Source of the DNA: Elusimicrobiaceae bacterium
Lineage (GTDB): Bacteria; Elusimicrobiota; Elusimicrobia; Elusimicrobiales; Elusimicrobiaceae
DNA: 64,000 nt
Direction: 5' to 3'
Assembly (NCBI GenBank): GCA_017546175.1
Contig: JAFYXM010000004.1
Coordinates: forward strand, 159,743 to 223,742
Position numbers and translations under genes: made by a program. The notes under the pieces were generated by a model. The model was not told the DNA's origin. It searched no databases and worked only from the letters and a program-made list of their open reading frames with translations. Below are positions 32,762-41,511 of this stretch, one piece after another. Numbering within the stretch: the first letter of the stretch is position 1; each line of letters starts with the position of its first letter.

Positions 32762-33535
32762 ATGAACGAATCTATTTTATACGCACTTTTACTTAGTTTT
32801 TTTGCCGGAGCGGCCACCAGTGTGGGGGGGCTGCTTTCGTTTGTTGTTAAGAAAAATAATTTTGCTGCCTTAGCTTTGGGGCTTGGATTTTCGGCAGGGG
32901 TAATGCTGTATGTTTCCTTTATGGAAATGATGCCGGAGGCCAAAACTTCCTTGATAGGTTTGTACGGGGAAAATGCAGGCGCGTGGCTGAGTGTGGGGTT
33001 ATTTTTCGGCGGGATCCTTTTGGCTTGGCTGATAGACCGTTTTATGCCTTCGCACCACATTCAGGCTGATGCTTTGGAAAAGAAAAATAAGCTCAAACAT
33101 TTAGGGCTTTTTACGGCCTTGGCTTTGGCCATTCACAACTTTCCTGAAGGGCTTGCCACGTTTATGGCTTCTATGGAAAATATCACACTGGGTATTTCCA
33201 TTGCCGTAGCGGTGGCGGTGCATAATATTCCCGAAGGAATTGCCGTTGCGTTGCCTGTTTATCATGCCACGGGCAGCAAAAGCAAAGCTTTTTGGTATAG
33301 CTGCCTTTCAGGCATGGCGGAGCCTTTGGGGGCTCTTTTGGGATTTTTGATTTTCCGCTCCATTTTGCACGGGGCCGCGTTTGGCGTGATGTTTGCCATG
33401 GTGGCGGGTATTATGGTGTATATTTCCTTAGACGAGCTTTTGCCCACCGCCCATGAATACGGAGACGGACACGGCGTAATATGGGGTGTGATAAGCGGTA
33501 TGATGGTAATGGCGCTATCTTTACTGATTTTTTAA
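32762..33535 (+). CDS. zupT: ZIP-family zinc/divalent metal transporter (ZupT-like)
   Basis: A 257-residue ZIP transporter with about eight membrane helices. The two metal-binding motifs HNFPEG (helix 4) and HNIPEG (helix 5) sit in ALAIHNFPEGLATFMAS and VAVHNIPEGIAVAL, followed by GMAEPLGALLGF; these are diagnostic of ZupT. It imports Zn and other divalent ions. No Zur box was recognised in the ~96-base divergent region. The length equals E. coli ZupT (257 aa). Confidence 0.93.
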   Translation: MNESILYALLLSFFAGAATSVGGLLSFVVKKNNFAALALGLGFSAGVMLYVSFMEMMPEAKTSLIGLYGENAGAWLSVGLFFGGILLAWLIDRFMPSHHIQADALEKKNKLKHLGLFTALALAIHNFPEGLATFMASMENITLGISIAVAVAVHNIPEGIAVALPVYHATGSKSKAFWYSCLSGMAEPLGALLGFLIFRSILHGAAFGVMFAMVAGIMVYISLDELLPTAHEYGDGHGVIWGVISGMMVMALSLLIF

Positions 33536-33537
33536 TT

Positions 33538-33568
33538 AAAAAACCCCGGTTTAACACCGGGGTTTTTT
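33538..33568. terminator. Bidirectional terminator
   Basis: CCCCGGT (33544-33550) pairs with ACCGGGG (33556-33562), followed by six T and preceded by A. Confidence 0.9.
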
Positions 33569-33570
33569 CT

Positions 33571-34776
33571 TTAGAATTTAAACTGGCCTTTTTCGTAAAT
33601 CAACACTTTTTTGCCGTTTTTGAGGGTAGCATGAACGGTTTTGTTTTCCGTGTTGATTAAGTCCCAATGTAAGGCAGATTCGTTGTAGCCCAGTTTTTCT
33701 TTGAGCTTTTTGTCCAGTTTGCTCATATCGCCGGCATAGGTGTCTGCATAGCTAGATCCCACCGCCACGTGGCAGTTGCCATATTTTCCGCCGAAGTTCT
33801 CGTCAAATAAAATATCTGCCATAAACTTATCAATTTTAGAAAAACGTCTATCGGTCAAAGAGAACTCTCCGATTTGGGCCGCACCTTTATCCATAGCCAG
33901 CATTTTGCGCAAATAATCTTCTCCGGCTTCGGCTGTGGCTTTGACGGCGCGTCCGTTTTTAAACTCCAAGCGAACTCCTTTTACATAATTACCCGTTCGG
34001 TAAGAGGACAAATCTGCAAAGTAAACACCTTTGGTGCCGCGCCAGTCAGGAGAAGTAAAAATTTCAAAGGAGGGGATATTGTTTCCGCCGCCCGATATAA
34101 ATTTGCGTTTTTCACCCAGTAAAACCTCAAAGTCCATATGGGCTGATTGTACGTGAAGTGTATCAATTTTAAGTCCGTTTAACCATTGACCGATTTCCGT
34201 GATTTGGGCCATCACTTCTTTCCATTTTTTTACGGGGTCTTTTTCATTTAAAAAGCATGCTTTGGCAATTTGACCTGCGTATTGTTTAAGAGTAAGACCT
34301 GCTTTTTTAGCCAGTTCTTCGGTAGGGTAATTACACAAAGTCCAAGAGAATTTGCCGGCTTGTTCGGTTTTGTCTAAAATTTCTCTTAAAGATTTACGCG
34401 CTACGGCGGCTGTGCCGATGCGGGCGGGATTGACGGTTTTTAAGGCGGTCAAGTCTTCCGGCGCGTGCAAGGCGATCAAACCGTTTAAAGATTCTTGGAA
34501 AGCAGCCTCTCCGGCTGTAATGTGTTTGAGCTGTTTGTCATCTGCCAGCGTATAAAAACTGCGTTGAATTTCTTCCGGCAAGGTGGTTTTGACAGTAGGT
34601 AAATATTTTTTGTCTAACAGCCTTTCGTAAATAGCATGTGCCAGCGGCAGGGCGGCTTTGTCGTAACGGACCAGTACGCTATCGTACTTTTTAAATTTCC
34701 CTCCGCGTCTGGCATTTTCCATCGCCCAGATCATAACGTCTGCATATTTTGCCAGTTGTGTTTTGCTAAAAATCAT
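33571..34776 (-). CDS. M29 family aminopeptidase
   Basis: A 401-residue protein resembling thermophilic aminopeptidases (AmpS/PepS, MEROPS M29). Visible blocks are GGGNNIPSFEIFTSPDWRGT with the metal-binding Glu, the NFGGKYGNCHVAVGSSYADT region, and the C-terminal ESALHWDLINTENKTVHATL, where canonical M29 enzymes have SxxHxDxMIG. The ligand residues His and Asp are present. No signal peptide, so cytoplasmic. Together with the PepT-like and M20 genes it points to active peptide breakdown. Confidence 0.85.
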   Translation of the reverse strand: MIFSKTQLAKYADVMIWAMENARRGGKFKKYDSVLVRYDKAALPLAHAIYERLLDKKYLPTVKTTLPEEIQRSFYTLADDKQLKHITAGEAAFQESLNGLIALHAPEDLTALKTVNPARIGTAAVARKSLREILDKTEQAGKFSWTLCNYPTEELAKKAGLTLKQYAGQIAKACFLNEKDPVKKWKEVMAQITEIGQWLNGLKIDTLHVQSAHMDFEVLLGEKRKFISGGGNNIPSFEIFTSPDWRGTKGVYFADLSSYRTGNYVKGVRLEFKNGRAVKATAEAGEDYLRKMLAMDKGAAQIGEFSLTDRRFSKIDKFMADILFDENFGGKYGNCHVAVGSSYADTYAGDMSKLDKKLKEKLGYNESALHWDLINTENKTVHATLKNGKKVLIYEKGQFKF

Positions 34777-34837
34777 AACTTCCCCCTTTTCTTCGTATAA
34801 TGTTATAATAGCAAATATATGTTATGAGGCGAAAAAA

Positions 34838-35596
34838 ATGAAAAAATTATTATCTTTTACCTTTTTGTTTTTTGCTTTAGCACCGCTTTGGGGGGGGATT
34901 TCTCCAAAGCCGGAAATGGATTTTTCTTTTGAATATCAAACGCAGCATCAGCCTTCCATTTTGCCCGCCACCAGTGAGCAAATTCAATGCAAAGACAATC
35001 AATGTATAGGTCAAGAGCCATTGGGGGTGTACGGACTTCAAAAGCTTTATTGCCAAACGGGAAGTTGTTTTTCCATTGCCTATGAATATGCGCCGTTTCA
35101 ACAGTTGATTATTGATTTTTCCGATGGAGTAAAAAGAGAAAGCAATGTCTTTGCCACTCCGTCAAAACTTAGAAATAGCTTTGTCGTAACGGTGCGAGAG
35201 AAAGATTTGTTGGTGGAGCCAACGGCCCAGCCGCAAAAATTTAATGCCTTGGCGCGTGCCGATGCGTGGGCCTCTTTGCTCATTATTTTGCTTGTTGAAC
35301 TGGTGGCTGCTTTTGCGTATTTATATTATACGGAAAAGAGTTATCGGGTGCTTTACTCTGTAGTGCTTGTCAATTTAATTACGATGCCCATTTCGTGGCA
35401 GTTTTTGGCACAGGTGGTAACAGAAACTCCTTTGATTTGGCTTTTTAGCTTTGTGTTTGAAGCTTTCTTTATTTGGCTGTGTAATAGAAAAACACTTTCG
35501 TTACGTAATGCCGGTGTGTTGAGTTTGGCTATTAATGTGAGCAGTTATTCGGCGGGGATGATGATATCTTTTTTAATAGCGCCGTATCTGTTTTAA
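34838..35596 (+). CDS. Signal-peptide membrane protein, unknown function
   Basis: A 252-residue protein with a signal peptide (MKKLLSFTFLFFALAPLWGG), a periplasmic domain of about 130 residues with four Cys (IQCKDNQC; LYCQTGSC), then four transmembrane helices (ASLLIILLVELVAAFAYLYY; VLYSVVLVNLITMPISW; LIWLFSFVFEAFFIWLC; AGMMISFLIAPYLF). No family recognised; a disulfide-stabilised sensor or transporter accessory is possible. I chose ATG 34838 (preceded by GAGGCG), because the frame upstream runs over the divergent M29 promoter. TATAAT occurs at 34804-34809. Confidence 0.6.
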   Translation: MKKLLSFTFLFFALAPLWGGISPKPEMDFSFEYQTQHQPSILPATSEQIQCKDNQCIGQEPLGVYGLQKLYCQTGSCFSIAYEYAPFQQLIIDFSDGVKRESNVFATPSKLRNSFVVTVREKDLLVEPTAQPQKFNALARADAWASLLIILLVELVAAFAYLYYTEKSYRVLYSVVLVNLITMPISWQFLAQVVTETPLIWLFSFVFEAFFIWLCNRKTLSLRNAGVLSLAINVSSYSAGMMISFLIAPYLF

Positions 35597-35603
35597 AAGT
35601 GTT

Positions 35604-35632
35604 AAAAACCCCGCCTTTTGAGCGGGGTTTTT
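35604..35632. terminator. Bidirectional terminator
   Basis: CCCCGC (35609-35614) pairs with GCGGGG (35622-35627), with five A before and five T after. Confidence 0.9.
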
Positions 35633-35640
35633 GTATATGA

Positions 35641-36750
35641 TTATAAGCTTTTTTGATACAAGCGGTATCTTTTGGTTTGCTGACAGCCCGCCTCGGTCAT
35701 GGCACGGATAATACCGTCATTGTCTTCCAAAATCCAAGACAGTTCCGCCTCGTCCCAAATGGCTACGCCATATTCCACGATGTGTTTAATCAGCACCAAA
35801 TCAATACCTCTTTTGCGGTAGTTGGGATCTACGCCCAACATAATCAGGCGCGCATCACGGATTTTGGGCCACTTCAAAAGTGCTTTTAAAGTGCGCCACG
35901 GGTTGCATAAAGTGCCGCGTAAAATTTGAAGCACGTGGTTCATATTGGGTATGGCAATATAAAATCCGGCCGGCACACCGTCCACCTCGGCCACACAGGT
36001 GCCTTCGGGCTTTACAATCCATTTTAACTCTTGCACCATATCTTGGATTTCCTGTTCGGAAATGGGGGTGTGCCCCCAGTTTTCGGCCCAAGCATCATTG
36101 TAAATCTTGCGAATGATAGAGGCTTCCGCCTTTAAATTTTTTAGATTGAGTCTGCGCAAGACAAGCCCTTTTCCGCGGGCGGCGCGAGCCACAATTTTTT
36201 CAAAGAGGGGGGAGAATTTATCTTCTTTGGTGCGATGAAAAGCGAGCAAATCTTTTACTTTTTCAAATCCTTCTTTCTCTATCAATTCCGTATAATAAGG
36301 ATAATTATACGGCATCATGATAGAGGGCATGGAGTCAAAAGAATCGGTAAGTAAACCGTACACATGATTGCTAGACGGATTGGCCGGCCCGCGTACGGCA
36401 CTGACCCCTTGGGCCTTGAGCCATTTTTCTCCTTCTTCAAACAAAGCATGTGCTACCTGTTGGTCATTGACAGCGTCAAAAAAACCAAAGAAGCCTATGT
36501 TTTCCTTTTGATACTCATTATAAGTGTCATTCACCAACGCGCACAAACGGCCTGCTAGTTGGCCGTCTTTGTAGGCTAGTAATAGCTTGCGGCGGGCATG
36601 GGTCCAAAACGCATTGTCTGACTTTAAAAGTTTCAATGTGTCTGTCTTTAACTCGCCCACCCAATACGGGTCATTTTTATAAAGTTGATAAGGAAAATCT
36701 ACGAAAGTTTTTAAATCTTTTTCTCCATCTTTGATGACAATTTGATTCAT
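35641..36750 (-). CDS. GNAT-fold acyltransferase, candidate bacterial ceramide synthase
   Basis: A 369-residue protein of the large GNAT-like group whose N-terminus reads DFPYQLYKNDPYWVGELKTD, with later blocks FGFFDAVNDQQVAHALFEEG, VRGPANPSSNHVYGLLTDSF, PYNYPYYTELIEKEGFEKVK and YRKRGIDLVLI (acyl-CoA-binding loop). Most members are unnamed. The bacterial ceramide synthase described in Caulobacter is a GNAT-like protein coded near serine palmitoyltransferase; here the gene directly follows an SPT-like gene, which makes N-acylation of a sphingoid base a reasonable inference, not a proof. I chose ATG 36750, which has GGAGG 6-10 bases upstream; the open frame extends 10 codons further. Confidence 0.65.
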   Translation of the reverse strand: MNQIVIKDGEKDLKTFVDFPYQLYKNDPYWVGELKTDTLKLLKSDNAFWTHARRKLLLAYKDGQLAGRLCALVNDTYNEYQKENIGFFGFFDAVNDQQVAHALFEEGEKWLKAQGVSAVRGPANPSSNHVYGLLTDSFDSMPSIMMPYNYPYYTELIEKEGFEKVKDLLAFHRTKEDKFSPLFEKIVARAARGKGLVLRRLNLKNLKAEASIIRKIYNDAWAENWGHTPISEQEIQDMVQELKWIVKPEGTCVAEVDGVPAGFYIAIPNMNHVLQILRGTLCNPWRTLKALLKWPKIRDARLIMLGVDPNYRKRGIDLVLIKHIVEYGVAIWDEAELSWILEDNDGIIRAMTEAGCQQTKRYRLYQKSL

Positions 36751-36763
36751 AGCCCCTCCAAAA

Positions 36764-36791
36764 AGAAAACCCCTCCGCAAAGAGGGGTCTT
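36764..36791 (-). terminator. Intercistronic terminator/attenuator between SPT-like and GNAT genes
   Basis: CCCCTC (36770-36775) pairs with GAGGGG (36782-36787). On the minus strand the stem is followed by TTTTCTTTTT and immediately by the GGAGG ribosome-binding site of the GNAT gene. It would reduce expression of the downstream gene relative to the SPT-like gene. Confidence 0.75.
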
Positions 36792-36796
36792 AAAAA

Positions 36797-37987
36797 CTAT
36801 TTAATAATACCTATAGCGCGGCCCGCTTGAGCGAACGCGTCAATGATTTTTTGTACGTGTTCATCGGTGTGCGTGGCCATCAAGGTCAGGCGCATTAAGG
36901 CTTTTCCGGGAGGCACGGCAGGACTGACCACCGGATTGGAGAAAATGCCAATCTCATGCAAAGCTCTCCACATGCGGAAGCAGTTTTCGTTGCTGCCTAC
37001 GTGTACGGGAATGACCGGAGTGGTGCTGGTGCCAAGGTCGTAGCCTAAATCGCGCAAGCCTTTTTTCAAATTATTTGTCATGCGGAAAAGGTTATCGCGG
37101 CGGGAGGTGTCGTTTTCAATCAGTTCCAACGCTTTGTTAATAGAGGCTACGGAAGCCGGCGGCAAAGCGGCAGAGAAAATCTGGCTGCGTGCGCTGTGGC
37201 GGATATAGTGAATGATATCTTCATCACCCACGACAAAGCCACCCACGGTGGCAAAGGTTTTGGAGCAAGTGCCCACTACCAAATCTACTTCACCGTTTTC
37301 CAAGCCAAAGTGTTCGCAGGTACCGCGGCCGGTTTTACCCAAAATACCGGTGGCGTGTGCATCATCTACAATGATACGAGCGCCGTATTTTTTACCGATT
37401 TTTACAATTTCCGGCAGGGGGCAGATATCCCCTTCCATGCTAAACACCCCGTCAACAATGATGAGTTTGCCAGCTTCTTCGGGAAGTTTGGAAATCACGC
37501 GCTCTAAGTCAGCCGGGTCATTGTGTTTAAAGCGCACCATTTCCCCGTCAGAGAGTTTCACACCGTCTAAAATACTGGCATGGTTTAATTTATCTACAAT
37601 CGCGTAATCGCCTTTTTTCAAAAGACAGCTGACTACACCCAAATTCATCTGATAACCGGTGGAAAAGATAAGACCGGCTTCTTTGCGTTTGAATTTAGCG
37701 ATGCGTTTTTCCAAATCGTCTTGTGCTTTGGTATTTCCGTTTAAAAAACGGGAACCGGCACAACCCGTACCGTATTTCAAAGCTGCTTCAGCGGCTACTT
37801 TTTTCATTTCGGGGTCATTGGCAAGGCCCAAATAGTTATTGGAGCCGGCCATAATATAGGTTTTTCCGTTTAAGACAATTTCAGGCCCTTGAGCAGATTC
37901 AATCGGTTGGAAATAACCGTAAATGCCCATACGCATGGCTATTTTTGCATCTTTAAAATTCCTGCATTTTTCAAAAATATCAGACAT
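36797..37987 (-). CDS. Alpha-oxoamine synthase, serine palmitoyltransferase-like
   Basis: A 396-residue PLP enzyme of the AONS/KBL/SPT group. Motifs: GSNNYLGLA, YGTGCAGSRFLNGN, NHASILDGV, IIVDGVFSMEGDICPLPEIV, VDDAHATGILG (PLP Asp/His) and the lysine loop VGTCSKTFATVGGFVVG, where Lys forms the Schiff base. The N-terminal MGIYGYFQPIESAQGPEIVL and C-terminal LRLTLMATHTDEHV are what I associate with the Bacteroidetes-type SPT rather than KBL or BioF, and no biotin or threonine-degradation genes are nearby. SPT condenses serine with palmitoyl-CoA to 3-ketosphinganine. BioF or KBL remain alternatives. Confidence 0.7.
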   Translation of the reverse strand: MSDIFEKCRNFKDAKIAMRMGIYGYFQPIESAQGPEIVLNGKTYIMAGSNNYLGLANDPEMKKVAAEAALKYGTGCAGSRFLNGNTKAQDDLEKRIAKFKRKEAGLIFSTGYQMNLGVVSCLLKKGDYAIVDKLNHASILDGVKLSDGEMVRFKHNDPADLERVISKLPEEAGKLIIVDGVFSMEGDICPLPEIVKIGKKYGARIIVDDAHATGILGKTGRGTCEHFGLENGEVDLVVGTCSKTFATVGGFVVGDEDIIHYIRHSARSQIFSAALPPASVASINKALELIENDTSRRDNLFRMTNNLKKGLRDLGYDLGTSTTPVIPVHVGSNENCFRMWRALHEIGIFSNPVVSPAVPPGKALMRLTLMATHTDEHVQKIIDAFAQAGRAIGIIK

Positions 37988-38010
37988 ATTCTTTTCCTTT
38001 CGTACGAATT

Positions 38011-38478
38011 TTACTTCTGTACTTTCTTAATAATATTGGTAGTGGAGCGGCCTTTAAGCAAGGCAAAACGCACTACTTTTTTTGCAAATTCACGGCCCAC
38101 AATTTCACTGGGCTTATAATCTCCACCTTTGACTAAAACGTCCGGTTGGACCGATTTAATAAGGTTGTAAGGGGTGTCTTCTGTAAAAATAGATACCGCA
38201 TCTACAGACTGCAAGGCCGCTAACACCAAAGCGCGGTCGGCCTGCGTATTAACGGGGCGGGTAGGACCTTTTAAACGGCGCACGGAATCATCGCTGTTAA
38301 TGCCTACCACCAAAACGTCTCCTTTACTGCGGGAAAACTCCAACACGCTTACGTGCCCCGCGTGCAAAATATCAAAGCAGCCATTAGTAAAAACTATTTT
38401 TTTACCTGCTTGGCGTTGTTTTTTAACCCAGTTAGTCAAAGAGCGGGGACCCAAAATTTTATTTTTCGCTTTTGTCAT
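38011..38478 (-). CDS. hldE: D-glycero-beta-D-manno-heptose 1-phosphate adenylyltransferase (HldE C-terminal domain/RfaE2)
   Basis: A 155-residue cytidylyltransferase-fold enzyme with the HxGH motif in [39 protein letters not shown], and the C-terminal GRSTTNII corresponding to ISTS-like G-S-T-T. It transfers AMP to heptose-1-phosphate for LPS inner core precursor. Only the adenylyltransferase half is present, so the kinase half should be a separate gene elsewhere. The 5' end overlaps accC by 20 bases, and the stop is 23 bases before the SPT-like start. It implies a heptose-containing envelope glycolipid. Confidence 0.88.
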   Translation of the reverse strand: MTKAKNKILGPRSLTNWVKKQRQAGKKIVFTNGCFDILHAGHVSVLEFSRSKGDVLVVGINSDDSVRRLKGPTRPVNTQADRALVLAALQSVDAVSIFTEDTPYNLIKSVQPDVLVKGGDYKPSEIVGREFAKKVVRFALLKGRSTTNIIKKVQK

Positions 38479-39844
38479 TTTTTTCCGCCGCTAACATTCT
38501 TTCAATCAATCCGGTATCCATGTTTCCTGCCGCAAAATCTTCATTTTTTAAGATTTTTTGGTGGAAAGGAATCGTGGTTTTTACACCGGCAATTTTAAAT
38601 TCGCCCAAAGCGCGCTCGCTGCGCTTTAACAGTTCTTCACGATTGGGTGCGGTGACGATTAATTTGGCAATCAAACTGTCGTAATAGCTGGGAATAGTAT
38701 AACCCGTGTACATATGACTATCTACGCGAACACCCAAACCGCCGGAGGGAATCCACTCTTCAATCGTTCCGGGACAGGGAGTAAAATTTTTATCGCTATC
38801 TTCGGCATTAATGCGGTGCTCTACTACGTGAGCACGCACTACAGAGGCCTCTTTTTGTGTAATGGACAGCGGCATACCTTGGGCAATTTCAATTTGCAGT
38901 TTTACCAAATCTTGTCCGCATACTTCTTCGGTAACGGGGTGTTCTACCTGCAGACGAGTGTTCACTTCCATGAAGTAAAATTCTTTATTAGGAGCCATTA
39001 AAAATTCTACGGTTCCTACGCCATGATAGTGGGCCGCTTTGACCAATTTTACGGCTGCCTCTTGCAATTTTTGGCGTACTTGCGGAGTCACAAACGGAGA
39101 AGGAGATTCCTCTACCAATTTTTGATGTCTGCGTTGCATGCTGCAATCACGTTCTGCAAAAGCAACAGCATTTCCGTAATTATCGGCAGCTACCTGCACT
39201 TCAATATGGCGCGGGTTTAATACCAGTTTTTCAAAATAAACACGGTCGTCGCCGAAGTTGGCCTTGGCTTCGCCTTGGGCCGTTTTCATCATAAGATCTA
39301 AATCTTTTTCTTCAAAACAGGCACGCATGCCTTTTCCGCCGCCGCCCAAAGCGGCTTTAATCATAATGGGATAACCGATTTTGCGGGCGACTTGTTTATA
39401 ATCTTTGCCTACTACACCGTCGGAACCGGGGGTAATGGCCACGCCGCCTTTGATAGCAATTTCGCGCGCGGTACTCTTTACGCCCAACATGCTGATAGAT
39501 TTGGCCGTAGGGCCGATAAAAGTAATACCGGCTTTGCTAACAGCATCAGCAAAATCTGCGTTCTCAGATAAAAAGCCGTATCCGGGATGAACGGCATCTG
39601 CCCCCGTAATTTTGGCGGCCGTTACCACGGCGTCAATGTTTAAGTAGCTTAAAGAAGACGGCGCCGCTCCGATACAAACGGATTCATCGGCCATGCGTAC
39701 ATGCAGGCTGTTGCGGTCTGCTTCGGAGTAAATAGCCACAGATTTGATGCCCATTTCTTTGAGGGTGCGAATAACGCGTAAGGCAATTTCTCCGCGGTTG
39801 GCAATCAACACTTTTTGAAAAGGTTTAACGGTTATTTTAGCCAT
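38459..39844 (-). CDS. accC: Acetyl-CoA carboxylase biotin carboxylase subunit
   Basis: A 461-residue ATP-grasp biotin carboxylase: [36 protein letters not shown], the glycine-rich ATP loop [53 protein letters not shown], and a C-terminal [12 protein letters not shown]. It carboxylates biotin on BCCP with ATP and bicarbonate. The length is typical (~450). It follows an accB-like gene by 8 bases and is followed by a 20-base overlap with hldE. The partner BCCP looks atypical (see accB), so biotin may be supplied by another carrier. Confidence 0.95.
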   Translation of the reverse strand: MAKITVKPFQKVLIANRGEIALRVIRTLKEMGIKSVAIYSEADRNSLHVRMADESVCIGAAPSSLSYLNIDAVVTAAKITGADAVHPGYGFLSENADFADAVSKAGITFIGPTAKSISMLGVKSTAREIAIKGGVAITPGSDGVVGKDYKQVARKIGYPIMIKAALGGGGKGMRACFEEKDLDLMMKTAQGEAKANFGDDRVYFEKLVLNPRHIEVQVAADNYGNAVAFAERDCSMQRRHQKLVEESPSPFVTPQVRQKLQEAAVKLVKAAHYHGVGTVEFLMAPNKEFYFMEVNTRLQVEHPVTEEVCGQDLVKLQIEIAQGMPLSITQKEASVVRAHVVEHRINAEDSDKNFTPCPGTIEEWIPSGGLGVRVDSHMYTGYTIPSYYDSLIAKLIVTAPNREELLKRSERALGEFKIAGVKTTIPFHQKILKNEDFAAGNMDTGLIERMLAAEKNDKSEK

Positions 39845-39852
39845 AATTTCCT

Positions 39853-40227
39853 CTACGGTTCAATAAAGAAAAGAGGCTGGCCGTATTCTGCGGGCTTACC
39901 GTCTTCAATAGAAATAATACGCAATACACCGGCTACCGGAGCTGTGATAGCGTGTTTTTTGGAGGCACTTTCAATCAGACCCAAAGATTGGCCTTCTTGA
40001 ATTTTAGCTCCTTCTTTTAAGGATAAGTTTTTGCCTTTGTCAGCTCCGCGGTAAATGCCTAAAGCAGGCGCGGTAACGGCAGTTAAATGACAAGTAAATT
40101 TAGCAGGTTCCGGCAAAGCTTCACGGGTTTTGATTTCAATGCAATTGTGGTCTTTTTGATAGCAAAACTCGGCCAAATCGGTCGTTTTAAGCCAGTCGGT
40201 AATTTCGGTAATAAGTTTTGTGTCCAT
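39853..40227 (-). CDS. accB: Biotin carboxyl carrier-like protein lacking the biotinyl lysine
   Basis: A 124-residue biotinyl/lipoyl-domain protein: TCHLTAVTAPALGIYRG aligns with the BCCP SPMVGTFY strand, then KEGAKIQEGQSLGLIE, ITAPVAGVLRIISIEDGKPA and LFFIEP. The hammerhead loop that in AccB reads EAMKM is ESASKK here (residues 86-91). At equal spacing from both flanking conserved strands, the biotin site (K) is Ser89, with Lys90 and Lys91 after it. It may be non-biotinylated, resembling the plant BADC proteins that lack the lysine, or a carrier with a shifted lysine. It lies upstream of accC, so a role in acetyl-CoA carboxylase is likely. Confidence 0.75.
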   Translation of the reverse strand: MDTKLITEITDWLKTTDLAEFCYQKDHNCIEIKTREALPEPAKFTCHLTAVTAPALGIYRGADKGKNLSLKEGAKIQEGQSLGLIESASKKHAITAPVAGVLRIISIEDGKPAEYGQPLFFIEP

Positions 40228-40375
40228 ATATACCTCGCTGCGGCTGTATAAAATTGATTATATTTATTTTAGCATTTTTGACCTTGTGCGTGGGAAAAAA
40301 GCCCTAATAAACTAATCCTTTTTTTCTCTTTTACTGTAGAGGAGATATATTTATACTGAAAAAAAGGGGGGAAGT

Positions 40376-40837
40376 ATGCAAATGACAAAACTGGTAATGT
40401 GGTTGTTGATCTGTCAAATACCGGCTTTGGTAGGTATGGGAGCCGTGCAGGGGAATATGGTTTGGTATCACAGCTTGAATCAACCTGTTTTTGCGCCGCC
40501 GGATTGGGTATTTTCGACCGTGTGGACTATTTTGTATGTGTTGTTGGGGGTTGTGGGGTATTTAATTACGCGCGACGGTATAAATCAGCACAATCGTCCT
40601 GCGGTCGTTTTGTTTGTAGCGCAACTGGTATTTAATGCTTGCTGGACTTTGATATTTTTTGCTCATCAAGAAATAGGCCTTGCGCTGATTATCACAAGCA
40701 TTATGATATTTTTGACCGCGTGGCTCATGAAAAGATTGTGGGCGCCGCAACATCAGGCTTTTTGGCTGATGATGCCTTATATTTTGTGGTTGTGTTTTGC
40801 ATGGTGTTTAAATTATGCCATGTTAATACTAAACTGA
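40376..40837 (+). CDS. TspO/MBR family membrane protein
   Basis: A 153-residue five-helix protein with TspO/MBR signatures: the Trp-rich LNQPVFAPPDWVFSTVWTIL, LLGVVGYLI, VFNACWTLIFFAHQEIGLAL and LIITSIMIFLTAWLMKRLW, ending in PYILWLCFAWCLNYAMLI. The family binds tetrapyrroles and has been linked to porphyrin and stress signalling. ATG 40376 is preceded by GGGGGGAAGT; the -10-like TATACT lies about 25 bases upstream. Monocistronic, followed by an inverted repeat. Confidence 0.85.
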   Translation: MQMTKLVMWLLICQIPALVGMGAVQGNMVWYHSLNQPVFAPPDWVFSTVWTILYVLLGVVGYLITRDGINQHNRPAVVLFVAQLVFNACWTLIFFAHQEIGLALIITSIMIFLTAWLMKRLWAPQHQAFWLMMPYILWLCFAWCLNYAMLILN

Positions 40838-40871
40838 CTCAAAAAAATTTTTGGGTATATGGCGGAAACAA

Positions 40872-40904
40872 ATAGTAAAGCCTCTCTAAAAGAGAGGCTT
40901 TACT
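40872..40904. terminator. Perfect inverted repeat between tspO and 40923
   Basis: A 14-bp perfect stem around a five-base loop: TAGTAAAGCCTCTC pairs with GAGAGGCTTTACTA. It lacks a long U run on either strand, so it is a weak terminator for both convergent genes or an RNA-stabilising hairpin. Confidence 0.6.
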
Positions 40905-40922
40905 ACGGTTATATTGAAAGAT

Positions 40923-41186
40923 TTATTTTTTAGTGCTTTTATATTTGCTGAATAAATCAATTCCCAGTTTCATTGCTTTATAAAAAGTGCTGTCCAGCGC
41001 AGAAGAAACATTGTGCAACAGATCAAACGTACTTTGGGTTTTTTCCACATTTTCGGCAGCCAAAATACTCAAATATTCCACTGATTCGGCGGTCCTTTTA
41101 ATCTGCAAAAGCGTCAAAACCGCATAAATGACCAGTACAACAAAAGCACAAACAGCAATTAATGTCATGATTTGGTAAAAGTCCAT
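40923..41186 (-). CDS. Small membrane-anchored helical protein
   Basis: An 87-residue protein with an N-terminal transmembrane helix (IMTLIAVCAFVVLVIYAVLT) followed by a long amphipathic helix with heptad-like spacing (KRTAESVEYLSILAAENVEK, STFDLLHNVSSALDSTFYKA) and a Lys-rich tail. The layout resembles DUF948-type proteins and chemotaxis or general-stress membrane coiled coils, but no family is certain. It starts downstream of a GGGGGTG element on the minus strand. Confidence 0.55.
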   Translation of the reverse strand: MDFYQIMTLIAVCAFVVLVIYAVLTLLQIKRTAESVEYLSILAAENVEKTQSTFDLLHNVSSALDSTFYKAMKLGIDLFSKYKSTKK

Positions 41187-41511
41187 ATCACACCCCCTTT
41201 TTCTTTATTTAACAAGTTTGCAAAGGCTTGGTCAAGGTAAAAAATAGTTAGAAAAAAGAAAAACTTGACAACGGATAAAAATAAATAGTAAAAATTCTTA
41301 ATAAGAAAAAAGAGTCAGAAAAAAAGCGAAAATTTTATTTTGATTTCAGACTGGGATAAAATTTGAATTTCTCAGACGGTAAAAATAAAAAAATAGATAG
41401 AGTAAAAAAATATTTTTAGACGTGATTTGCAATTTTGCTTTTTTTATGTAAAAATTTTAATTGTCGTAGGTTTTTAACCTGCACAACTACCCAACTTACA
41501 GGAAATATATC
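41187..41511. other. AT-rich intergenic region upstream of nrdD
   Basis: About 325 bases with no open frame worth calling. TTGACA at 41265-41270 may be a -35 element with a poor -10 about 16-17 bases later. The short palindromic stretch around GTAGGTTTTTAACCTGCAC (41466-41484) lies near the nrdD start. I saw no clear NrdR box. Nothing else is supported. Confidence 0.4.
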
